Below the pieces are notes generated by a model. The model was not told where the DNA came from. It saw nothing but the letters and a program-made list of their open reading frames with translations, and did no database searches. From Litsea cubeba (lineage: Eukaryota; Streptophyta; Magnoliopsida; Laurales; Lauraceae), in NCBI GenBank assembly GCA_012931725.1, contig WHSA01001232.1, positions 163,273-227,272 of the forward strand: a stretch of 64,000 nucleotides of DNA, read 5' to 3'. This document shows positions 23,982 to 34,425 of this stretch, in pieces. The position numbers were made by a program, and so were the translations under genes. The stretch's first letter is position 1, and each line of letters begins with the position of its first letter.

Positions 23982-26048
23982 TGCAGATGAGAACAGAGGA
24001 TGCTCTTGATTCGCTTGGCTTGGCTATAACCTAAGGTTTTTAAAGGACAAAGACCAAAAGGAGGTCCTATGTCCAATAAAAAACTAAGTAGACGGGCTGA
24101 AAAGCCACGTCTAAGCCATTGGAGGCAGAAGGAGAAGGCAAGGACCTTGGGGGGGTACCCCCCAAGGGACTTTTGTCACCTTGTAGTGGTGGCCGGTGCA
24201 GAACTTTCGTAGAGTTTTCTCTCTTTCTTTCTCTGGATTTCTGTGCTTTTTCTGATCTGGGATCTGTCTTCTTTTTCCCGATCTGGATTTCTTTGGAGTG
24301 TTCTCCTATCTCTTAGTAGCCATTTAGGAGGGTTTATGGGCTTTTATTGTCATTAAGCCGTATAATGGGAGGAGTTACAGGGTTTAATTCCTTTATTTTG
24401 TAACTCCTTTTTCTTGGCTTCTGATTGGCCGGAGGAGATTGAGGGCATTTAATCGCCTTTAATCGCAATGATGGGAGAAGTTTCATGGTTTAAATGCCAT
24501 GAATCTCTTGACTTGTAACTCCCGGATGCTTGCTTCTGATTGGGCCATCGAAAGAAATGAATTAATGACTACAATAAAGCTAGTCATTTAATCGCATTAA
24601 GTGGTCGCCGAGCAGTTGAGGAGTCGCGGGCCGTGCAGCGTCTTTTGTGATTCTTCGGGCGATGATCATCGATGGATCTTCATGTAGATCGACATCGGAT
24701 GACCATGTAACTTCAGGTGCTGGTTGCCAACAGCGGGTCGGTGCCGTCTGTCCTGTCGATTTCTCCATCGGTTGGGTAGAAAGCACACTTTTTTGGTTGA
24801 CTGATTGGCGATCAATGTTGATTTTGATACTCTTGATGATTGACCCGTGATTTTGACGGATGTCAAAGGATTTGGTGTCTCAGAAGTATGAATTTTGGAA
24901 AATCCCAGGAGTCGGACGCTTCGAATCGCGAAAAAAACGACGAAAAACGGGGCTTCCGGGGCCCTCCCAGCGATCCTGGGCTCCATGGTCGCCGGCGACC
25001 CTGGGCCAGGGTCGCCGGCCCTAGGGGGTTTTTCCCCCCATTTGTCCCGTTTTCCCATTTTGCGTCCATTTTTGATGTTTTTCGATTCTTTTTTTCTTCT
25101 ATTTTTTCCTTGACATTTTTTATCATTTATTGGCCTGATTTTCCTATAGAAAACTTGATGAGAATCCTTGCATTTTTTAGTGCAAAGTTTCCAATTTTCC
25201 GGGAAAGCCGAAGACTTTGTCGCGCAGAGCTGCCGATTTTCCGTCAGAAGCTGAAACTGGGTCAAACGATGTCGGAATGACCTGAAATTTGGGGTGAAGC
25301 CTCTTGAGCAATAAATAAGACCAACTGTAGGTTTTGTTTGAGTTTTGATGCCGTCTGGGGTCTTATCACTAGTAGACTTGTTTTTGTCGCGATGAAGATG
25401 TTGCGGCTTGACGGTCAACCGATGTCCGATTGACTTAAAGTTTACAGGGAACCTATTGGAGTCATTTTAAGATGATCCATAGGCTCTCTCTTGGAAACCA
25501 TAGTCCTGGGGAGCTTTGCCGCCGAGAGGCCTGATTTGGCTTCCGAGCGTCAAAGTCTGGTCAAATGTTGTCGAAATGACTTGAAATTTGACTTGTAGCC
25601 CTTTGTAAGCATTTTGAAGCCGTCCATGTGCTCTATCTGATGAGTGATGGTCTCGGTGGTTCTCTTCGCCGAAAGGCTTGATTTAGCTATTCGAGGGTTG
25701 ATGTAGGGTCAAACGTTGTCGGTTTGACTCGAAACTTGACGTGGAGCCTTTTGGATGTATTTTGAGACCATCCATCGGCTCTGATCAAAGATTTGGTGTC
25801 TCCGATGCTTTCGCCGCCGGGAGCTCCTTTTCAGCTGTCGGAGGAGTGAAGTTAGGCCAAATGATTTTGAAATGGCCCGAAACTTCTTGTATACTCCTCT
25901 TTTGGCTGTCTTGAAGGATCTTGCAGTTTTTGTTTGATTCTGACAAGATTTGATTTTTTGGAAGTAGCATTGCCTATTTATGGCAAGTTGCGACTTCATG
26001 TAGCTTTTTGGATCTTGAAGAGGCAAAGTGACATTTTTGGTGTCAACA
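23982..26048 (-). repeat. LTR C of the Tat-like element (full length)
   Basis: Minus-strand TGTTGACACC...CTCATCTGCA, about 2.07 kb, the longest copy in the window. In the element order pol, antisense gene, LTR it is the 3' LTR of the 42117-23982 element, and the leader beyond it shows that another element follows in tandem. Confidence 0.82.
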
Positions 26049-26274
26049 AATGCCCCCTCGAGGTGCAGCGACGAGTTGCTTAACTTTTGTAGTCGATGTG
26101 CCTCGAAGAGATTTTTTGAATGAGAGCTTGTGATTTGACCAAGAGTCTTTGAGCAGTCTTTCTTTTGGTATTTGTAGCCTTTTGAAAATCCAGGGGAATT
26201 TTATGGTAGTGAAATGGATCACGTACCATCTCGAGGCAAAGTTTTGAATATGACATCAGGGGTATGGATTTGGG

Positions 26275-26498
26275 TTTTGACCTTGTGACCTAACAAGTTG
26301 TATGTGGCAGGTTAGGGGGTCGGGTTTGGTTTTGACCGTGTGACCCAACAAGCTGTATGTGGAATGTTGGGGGGTCGATTTTGGTTTTGATCTTGTGACC
26401 TAACAGGCTGTATGTGGCAAGTTAGGGGATCAGGTTTCGGTTTTTGGTTTTGGTCTTGTGACCTAACAAGCTGTATGTGGCATGTTAGGGGACCAGGA
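26275..26498 (-). repeat. Hairpin repeats next to LTR C
   Basis: Reverse copy of the four-unit block at 21468-21700. The third unit again shows CCCAAC/GTTGGG in place of CCTAAC/GTTAGG. Confidence 0.85.
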
Positions 26499-26824
26499 TT
26501 TGGTTTGGATTTTTGTGGAATGTCAATTTCAAGATTTTGGCTCAATTTGGTATATGAGGCTGGATGGTTTGATTTTTGGAAGCTCATGGGGCTTGGAATT
26601 CTTTTTTTGTATGGTCCAATCAACTCAAAAGAGGCATGGAACCATTTTTGTATGCTCTTGGTAAGAGGGATTTCTCTTTGACTAAAAGCCTAAATTTTTT
26701 TTTTTTTAGTGCCTAGGTGGTCAAACCTGGCTCATATGGGCTAACCCATGGGACCTTAAGCTTTTGAAATGGCTTAGATCTCATATGGTGTCATTTTTGT
26801 AAAGAATATCTAAAAATATCTCCT

Positions 26825-27035
26825 TTGGATAGAGAATATCTAAGAATATCTTTACTTGGAGAGAATCTCTCATGTTCCCTTTATTTTGGGAGAGAATATC
26901 TCAAGATATCTTTCTTTGGGAGAGAATATCTCAAATCTCCTATCTTTAGGAGAAACTCTCTCATTGATTTCTTTTTTGGGAGAGAATCCCTTAAGATATC
27001 TTTCTTTTGGGAAAGAATCTTTCTAATTTCTTTCT
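26825..27035. repeat. Tandem array upstream of PMD gene C
   Basis: Seven or so units of about 30 bases around GAGAATATCTCAAGATATCT, the reverse of 20930-21160. Confidence 0.85.
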
Positions 27036-27101
27036 TTTGGTAAGGTTACTAATTAGTAACACTTACTTCTTTCTTCTTTCCTTCTTTGGTTTGCTCCCTT
27101 C

Positions 27102-27109
27102 TATAAAAG
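27102..27109 (+). promoter_or_regulatory. TATA box of PMD-like gene, copy C
   Basis: TATAAAAG in the same context as in copy B, with a similar transcribed leader after it. Confidence 0.65.
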
Positions 27110-27854
27110 CAAGGAGGAGGTTGGATCTCTTGCTCTTATTGCTTTCTTTTGCAACAATCCCAAGAGGGCTTCAAGACCAAGAGTTCTTCTTCTTCAAGAT
27201 CTTCAAGACTTTTAAAAAGTTCTTTCTTTTTTTTTTTGTTTCTTTCTTTTTTTCTTTTTTTCTTTTCTTTTCTTTTTCACGTGTTTTCCTCTTTTTCTTT
27301 CATGTTTTTTTTCTTTTTTTTTTGCATGTTTTTTTATTTTCTTTTGTTTGTCCGTACGGCCATGTGGCCTGTAAGCCAGCCCCCTATTTTTTTTTGTTTT
27401 CTTTCTCTATTTTTTTTAAGAAACTTTTCTTTTTCATCCTTTTTTTTGTTCTTTTCTTTCTCCTTTCTCTTTTTTTTTTAGAAAGTTTCTTCTTTTTTTT
27501 TGCTCATCATGATAATGCATTTTTTGTTTGGCAAACCAAGATGTTCATGCATGCATTTTTTGTAAATTTGTAGCATGATATGATAGCATACCTGAAAGTT
27601 TTTGCAAATTTGGGAATTTGGAGCTCGCAGCGATGTTGAGCCCTTCCTGATTTTGCAGAGACTTTTAGGTTTTGAAAGTTTGGAGTTTCGGAGATCGCAG
27701 CAATGTTGAGCCCATCTTCAAGCTTCCTATTTCTTTCGGGATATTTTCTTTTTCTTCGGAATTACCCCGGAGTCATGTCAAAATTTCGCCAGATTTTTTT
27801 TAGCGAAATTCTATCATTTTGATGTTTGATCTTTTTCTTTTCTAACTGTTGCAG

Positions 27855-30800
27855 GTGGTTCCTCCAAAACGAACAAGGGTAAAGAGCCTGCTACAAGCGT
27901 ACTTCGTCGATCTGCTAGATCTTCTAATCCGGCCGTTCAGCAGGCCTGAGAGAAGGTCCAGTATGTTGAGAGAAACCTGGAAGAGTGCGACTCTCTCAAC
28001 AGAGATGAGATGAGACAACGATTGATCGCTCTCAAGGGAGAGGAATTTTATAAGATCATTGTAAGCAGTCGTCCATGGGTGATGGACGATCAGAGGGTTT
28101 TGCCCAAGCCTACCTTCTTCTTTGGTGATGCAGTCCCTGACGACATGACATACCAGAGAAGATATTTTCAGTTCTCTTTCGCAGCAGATGGTGAGAAGAA
28201 GACTGTTGCTACCCGGTCGACGTTTGATCGCACCGTCTCGATCATGAGCCTTGCCCCCACGTGCTCTAAGAGGGAAGATCCTCCAAGCTGGGTGAGAATG
28301 ACAAATGTAATCAAGACCGGGGTTCTTGTTGGCGGTTCTCCTGGATATGCGGAGAAGTTGCCTGCTGACATGGACATGTTGATGCCGGCCAGCGGCTACC
28401 AGGGCTCTGATTATCCGTCGGTCAATTTGGGACCGATGGGCCTTGCATTTTCAGCGGTGACGACAGCAATTGGGTGAAGCCTTTTCGACTTCATGGCCGT
28501 TTCAGTGTTGACTCCGAGTGGAAGTCATGGACTGATCGCATCCTGCTGATTAGGTGGCTCTGTTTTGAAGGAAGCCGGGATTTTTGATGCGGTCCGCGCC
28601 TTTAGGGAGACCGTGATCCTTTCCGACGAGGCCTTCATGGCTATGTTGGAGTCATTCCTTCCACAAACCAATACCTTCGTTGTGACGAATGGTGAGATTG
28701 GTTTCTCTTTGAAGGAGCTGAGCGCCAATACTGGATTGCCCATCCTTGGCAGACTCTATGAGGAGTTTATGCTGATCGACAGCGTCATTGAGGAGCAGTC
28801 TAAGGAGTTTAGGCTTTTGTGCTTTCAGCTCGTCGCCTTCTATGATTTTTTTAAGGAGAAGGAGGGCTCGAAAGTAAGATCCAGCAGTTGGAAGAGTTTT
28901 AGCTCTTCATCTCCCAACTTCTTTGAAAGTGGGGAGCCTTCTGATAGCATGACCCGGGAAGACAGGGCTAAGGATCCGGGTTCGAAGAAGATTTTAGCGA
29001 TGCAAGAAGAGTTGAGAGATTTTTGTGCGAGTACAAACGCCATATGTCCTGACATTGCACTGCGGAAAGATCTCGCTGTTTACCTCACTTATTGGCTTGG
29101 TGAGGTCGTTTTTGCTGGAGGAGATGGAACACACATCACGCCACATTGTATTTTTCCGGCTTATCATATGGCGTTTGGAGAGCAGCTTGCTTTGGTGCCA
29201 GCTCTTTACTCCTACTTGTGTACCGAACTGCAGGCTGCTGCTTTTTTGGTTCGGCTTGGGCTCCCTATGAATAGGGTATTTTCAACCCACATCTTTTATT
29301 CGTGGTATGTGTACCACTGTCCTGGCTTCCACCGGCTGGGTGCTGCACAGGATGATGATCCTCTGATGATTCGGCTGGCGAAGGGCAAAGCCGTGTCCGA
29401 ATCACTTTTCTTTGCCCGCATGAGGATCCGACGGTTCAGGGATGTCGAGATGGGGCAGTCTTCAGTGAAGCTTTCTCCGGAGTTACGGAAGAAGGCTTTT
29501 GATTTTGGTGCCTCCCGCGACTCTACCAGGGCAGGGTCGAGATGGCATTACTCCTTGACAAATGCAGAGAAGGAGTGGCTTTTCAGCATACGTGTCGGCA
29601 CGATGGTGTACCGCAAACATCTTTTCGTCGACATCCAGCCGTATGTACCTTCTCGCTTTGCTCTGCAGTTGGGTTTTTCTCAAGGCGTTGCTGGAGCGCC
29701 TTCAATCATGCCGAAGCGCTTTGGAGGTTTACAGGACGGGAGAAACGCATGGGCTTTCTATAGTGCTGAAGACACTACTGCCATGATTTCTTATCCTGTG
29801 TTGTCGACTTCCCGGACTGCCGGCTTTGCGAAGTGGTTCGCGGAGAGCTTTTCGGCATATCGGGGGCTTTCCAAGAAGGAGCTTGATGTGAAGCTGTCAT
29901 CTGGAAAGGGCGTTGGAGAGTCGGATGGCGTCCGGCGATAGGAAGTTTGGGCCTTCCTTTCTGGAGAGAAGCACAAGATAGGCTTTCTCGGTGACCAGGG
30001 CGTCCTTGGTTCTGAAGCTGTTCGAGAAATACCTGATGAGGCTTTAGAGCAGCTAGAACAAGAGGAAGCTGAGCTTGATGCTTGGATACAAGCAGCGCAG
30101 AGGCAAGCTTCCGTGGAGTCTACTGGCAAGAGTAGACCATCCAGTGAGGAGTCAAGTGGGAAACCTGACTCTGACAGCGGGGCAGGTTCCTCTAAGAAGC
30201 GAGCCCGCAAAAGTAAGAGGAAGAGGAGTCATCATCGCAGCAAGGGGCAACATGAGGACACTCCTGACTTGGAAGTCCCTCTTACTATCAATGAGGAGGT
30301 GTCGGGGAATGCTGACGAGCCTCCAGACAAGAGAAGCCGAGAATAAGAGACCGTCGGTGAAGGTATGATTCTTCCTCTTTCTCTTTCCATTTTTTTCATG
30401 GGATTTTCCATGTCTTGATTTGTTTTCTCCCCCTGCTGCTTCTTTTTTTTTTAGTAGAGGAAGACTTGGCGATGCCTGAGGTTCCAACTGATGAGGCGGT
30501 GATGGATCCGGTTGCGGCACCAGAAGAAGAACCGAGGGACTCTGGAGTGATTCCAGAATCTCCAACTGGTATGACTTCTTTTGCTTTCTTTTTTTGTCTA
30601 TGACTTCGTTTGCTAACATTTTTCTTGTCAGCTGACTTGCCACAGGATTCCGATGACTTTGAACCATCGATGGACGCAAATGTCGACGATGCTTCCTATG
30701 AGTTCATGGAGGAAGAGAGTGTTCCACTAGTCGTCGAAGAAGGTATTTTGTAGTAATAACCCCGATAATGATTTTCAAACAGGATCATAATCATACCTTT

Positions 30801-31578
30801 TTGTGTTTCTTTGGCAGGTTTTGAAGTGACAGAGGAGAGTCCGTCGCTTCCTTCAGAACCAGAGCAAGAGATGCAAGAGGTTGATCTGGAGGTAGAGAAT
30901 CCTAGGACCAGTTCTGATACTGTTGAGGAGATACCTCGTGCTGAGATTCCTTCCTGAGCAGCTCCAACTGGAAAGAGTTCTTTTGTTACTCTTTCAACGG
31001 GCGATGACATGAGCAGCCGACCGACGGAGCGGGGCGAATCTTCAGCTGGGCCATCTCTTCTTTTTGGGAAGAAAGTGGTGGCGCGGGTTCTAAGCTCTTG
31101 GATTGAGACTCTCCTTTCTGGGCACTTGGATGCCGGATTTGGCATGATCCAGCATGTGCAGGAGATTCTCAGTGATGCCGAAGAGGCTGGTCTGGATGTC
31201 ACAGGTGCCAGGGCGATCGTTGATAGGATCATTGCATTGGGTGACAAGTGGTTTGAGACCATGGGTTTTGCTGACGACCACTTCTTCAAGGAGATGTTCC
31301 TGGACCCTGTTGATAAGGCTAAGTCTGACCGGAATGAGGCTACACAAAGCAGGAAGCAGATAGTCCGAGAGAAGAACTTAGAAGAGTTAGCCATCATTGG
31401 GCTGACACATGACCTTAACATCCTTGATAGGGAGGTCGATGAGGCCAGGAAACATCTTGAGCATTTAAAGGCACAAGTCGCTGCCAAGTGGGCTGCTATA
31501 ACAGAGGCTCGCGACAGGGAGAGTGCTCTGATTCGCCGGGTTGCAGATGCTGATCGAGCCCTTGAAAGGAAGTTTTAA
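27855..31578 (+). pseudogene. PMD-like gene, copy C, with C-terminal exons but no start exon
   Basis: Exon 2 begins after a GTTGCAG acceptor at 27854. The short start exon of copy B is deleted here. The PMD-like core lies at about 28010-29830 (VVTNGEIGFSLKELSANTGL near 28680). A Lys/Arg stretch (KKRARKSKRKR, near 30195) suggests nuclear targeting. Acidic short exons follow, separated by introns with GT...AG ends (about 30365-30453, 30570-30631 and 30742-30817), and then a coiled-coil C-terminus (31330-31578). Breaks are a stop near 27947, a frameshift between 28470 and 28565, TAG at 29938-29940 and TGA near 30956. It is antisense to the Tat-like pol and LTR C and lies between them. Confidence 0.7.
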
Positions 31579-31789
31579 GAGGACAAACAATGGCAAACTG
31601 CTTGGGATAAGCTTCCCGGTGTGAAAGAAGGGTTACAGCCACCCCAGCATCTCATGGCAAGTTCCTGAAGAAGCGTGCCCTGGAAACCCTGACGGCTTAG
31701 GCCAAAAGTTTGCTCGAGGAGCTCAAATTTTGGCTGGGAACCATTTTTGGTTGAGCTCCTGATTTTTTGTATCAGAAACTATCCTTCGT

Positions 31790-32100
31790 CCCCCGTTTTT
31801 TTTTTGTACCACATGTATTTTCTTTGGTACTCTCTTTTTTTGTAGTGCTTGTGAACACTTTCTTTTTTTTTGGTACCACATGTATTTTTTTGGTACTCTC
31901 TCTTTTTTTGTAGTTCTTGTGAACACTTTCTTTTTTTTGGTACCGCATGTATTTTTTTGGTACTCTTTTTTTTGTTTTCCCTACGTTCACTTAAATCTTT
32001 TTGTGATGAAAGCAATTGCTAAATGGGATGCTTTTTTTTTTATTTTCCCTGTGCTCACTTAAATCTTTTTGTGATGAAAGTAATTGCTAAATGGGATTTG
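31790..32100 (+). repeat. Two small tandem arrays after PMD gene C
   Basis: Three units of about 60 bases around TTTTGGTACCACATGTATTT (31795-31975), then two units of about 62 bases with TTAAATCTTTTTGTGATGAA (31985-32100). Confidence 0.8.
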
Positions 32101-32159
32101 ATCAAAAGCTTGTCATTTTGTGAAAATCTTTTGTCAAATGATTGTTTTTGCATGGTGAC

Positions 32160-32525
32160 CAGATTTTGTTTGTGGCATGGAAGCCGGTTTTGGCATGAAA
32201 GCCAATTTTGTGGCATTGATAGCCGATTTTATGGCATTGATAGCCTGTTTGGTGGCATCTATAGCCGATTTTGGTGGCACTGATAGCCGAGTTTTTGTTT
32301 TTAAACCAAGTTTTGATTTGTGGCATTGATAGCCGGTTTTGTTTTGTGGCATTGTTAGCAAGTTTGGTGGCATTTATAGCCTGTTTTGATGGCATTTGTA
32401 GCCGGTTTGTGGCATTTATAGCCTGTTTTGTTGGCATTTATAGCCGGTTTGTGGCATCTATAGCAGGTTTTGGTGGCATCTATAGCCGGTTTTGGTGGCA
32501 TCTATAGCCGGTTTTGGTTTTCAAA
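32160..32525 (+). repeat. Tandem array of about 22-base units, pol-PMD spacer
   Basis: About 16 units of the form GGCATTGATAGCCGATTTTG and close variants. The same unit is found four times in the 5' leader of the element, in the same element orientation. Confidence 0.88.
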
Positions 32526-32910
32526 AATGCAAGTATCGACTAAAAGTCGCATCCCTGCTGAATGGTCTTGCAAGTATCGATGGAATGTCGCATCATTGCT
32601 CATTCGGTTGTGAGTATCGATGGAATGTCGCATCCTCGCGGATTTGGGTGCAAGTATCGATGGAATGTCGCATCCTTGCTTTTCAAAAAAAAAAATTTGC
32701 GGGTACTGACTTGATGTCGTTTCCCCACGATTTTGAAACTTGTGGTTTTCTCAAACCTTTGGGTTATGGATATCAACTGAAATGTTGCGTCTCCATGGTT
32801 TTGGATTTTGCAAGTATCGACGATATGTCGCTTCCCTGCGATTTTGGAAGTGTCGAACATGGTTCGCATGCTTCCAATTTGTGCGAGTATCGACTAAGCG
32901 TCGCTTCCCG
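32526..32910 (+). repeat. Second tandem array of about 42-base units
   Basis: About eight units with CAAGTATCGATGGAATGTCG at the core, decaying towards the right. It directly abuts the first array. Confidence 0.85.
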
Positions 32911-33206
32911 CAGTTTTTGAAAAACCATTTTTTTTTGGTTTAAAGACATGAGGGTCATAAGTTTTGACCTAAAACCATTTAGGTGGTAAAAGGTAGGGTG
33001 GACTAGGGTGGAAATCCCTGAATCCGGATTTTGTTTCAAACCATGAATTTTGGGTTCAAGGGTTGAAAATTTTGGTCAAGTTAGGGAAAGGTTCCTAAAC
33101 TTGGATTTTTTAACAATGAAACGATGAAAGTAAGCATTGTTTAAATTTCTAGAAATTTCAACATTTGATATGAAAATTCTAAAAAGAGTGGGTTTAGCGA
33201 GCGAGT
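32911..33206. other. Spacer of the Tat-like element before the copia-2 insertion
   Basis: Nothing recognisable. It continues at 39375 after removal of copia-2. Confidence 0.5.
33202..33206. other. Target-site duplication CGAGT, left
   Basis: CGAGT repeats exactly at 39375-39379, on either side of copia-2. Confidence 0.93.
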
Positions 33207-34359
33207 TGTTGGAATTTGAGATGAACTTGAGATGACTTTAGAGTCTTTTGATGAATTAAAGTAATTAGTATCTCAAGTATGGTTTTGAGTTGGAATTATT
33301 GTCAACACATTGTCACAAACATGATGATAATAAGCTGGTGTTGATAGAGCTTGAAAAGGAGAAACAGAATTGAAACAGTCAGGAATTCAGAATTCCTGAA
33401 GCAGAGCACGCGGTCGACCGGGCTCTTCATGCGGTCGACCGAGAGAGAAGAAAGAAAACAGTTTCAGGCACCTCTCAGTTATTTTCGTGACACAGTGTGT
33501 CTTCGGTCGACCGGGACTCCAGGATGTCGACCGAGCTCGAAATTGTCTGTTTTCCAGTCAGTGTCTTCGGTCGACCGAGCAAGCCAGGATGTCGACCGAG
33601 CACGGGAACCAGAGTTGCGCAGAATTAGAAGTTTTGCACGAAAATTCAGCACAGTTATCTATTTCGTTTGGGAATCTTTCTAAACGAATTGTAGCCCGTT
33701 TTGAATACAATTAAGGGTTATTAAAACCTATATAAAGGCATGCTTGGGTCGTTCATAAAGACATCAGAAGAGACACCAGAAGAGAAGAGTTTTAGAGAGT
33801 TATAGAGAGAGTTTTGGAGAGAAGAAGAGTGCTGGTGCTGTGTTGCTGTGTTGCTGCATTATCAGACGTTTTCTACAGCAATTGTGGACGAGATTATGCT
33901 CTAGAAGATGGTGTTTTCGTCCATGAGTTAAGTGTCTCTCTTTTATGCTTTAGATTTCAATTTGTAAGGGATTGAGAGAGAGAGAATTGTAGAGGGGAAG
34001 GGCTGTAGACAGAGTTGATCTTCTATTCTGTTTATACATCAAGTTGGTGCTTGGTGTTTAGGGTTTGGTGATCCTATCTGTGGGTGCAGATAAATTGTAA
34101 AGGGAGTCGGTGCTTCCTAGATAGTTGGTGCTATCTGAAACTAAGGGTTGGTGCTCTTTGTCGTTGGTGCGACTAAATAAGATTCAGATCTGTCCCGGAT
34201 TGGTGTTCGGACAGTCTTTGAACCGTGGACGTAGCCTTTCGGTGAACCACGTTGAATCCTGGTGTCATTGTGTGATTTGACTTGTTTTGTTGTTGAATTG
34301 GACCTGTTTTTAGAAATCACTGATTCACCCCCCCCTCTCAGTGATCGCGGTATCCAACA
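33207..34359 (+). repeat. Copia-2 5' LTR
   Basis: TGTTGGAATT...ATCCAACA. GGTCGACC/ATGTCGACC palindromes cluster at 33410-33605. The CCTATATAAAGGC sequence at 33728-33740 is the likely TATA box. Short direct repeats with GTTGGTGCTATC lie in the downstream third. Confidence 0.95.
33731..33737 (+). promoter_or_regulatory. TATA box of the copia-2 5' LTR
   Basis: TATATAAAG within CCTATATAAAGGC, followed by a purine-rich leader. Confidence 0.55.
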
Positions 34360-34361
34360 AT

Positions 34362-34373
34362 TGGTATCAGAGC
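34362..34373 (+). other. Copia-2 primer-binding site (tRNA-iMet)
   Basis: TGGTATCAGAGC, two bases after the 5' LTR end. Confidence 0.95.
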
Positions 34374-34425
34374 GAGGTTCCCTTGATCAGTTTAATACGC
34401 TAAGGGTGATCTCTTGTCAAATCAC

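Noticed and set aside
27007..27573. 188-residue Phe-rich frame before PMD gene C
   Set aside because: T-rich low-complexity DNA covering the promoter, leader and intron. Not conserved in copy B.
32160..32525. Possible CRISPR-like array
   Set aside because: Units are contiguous tandem repeats without unique spacers, in a plant retrotransposon.
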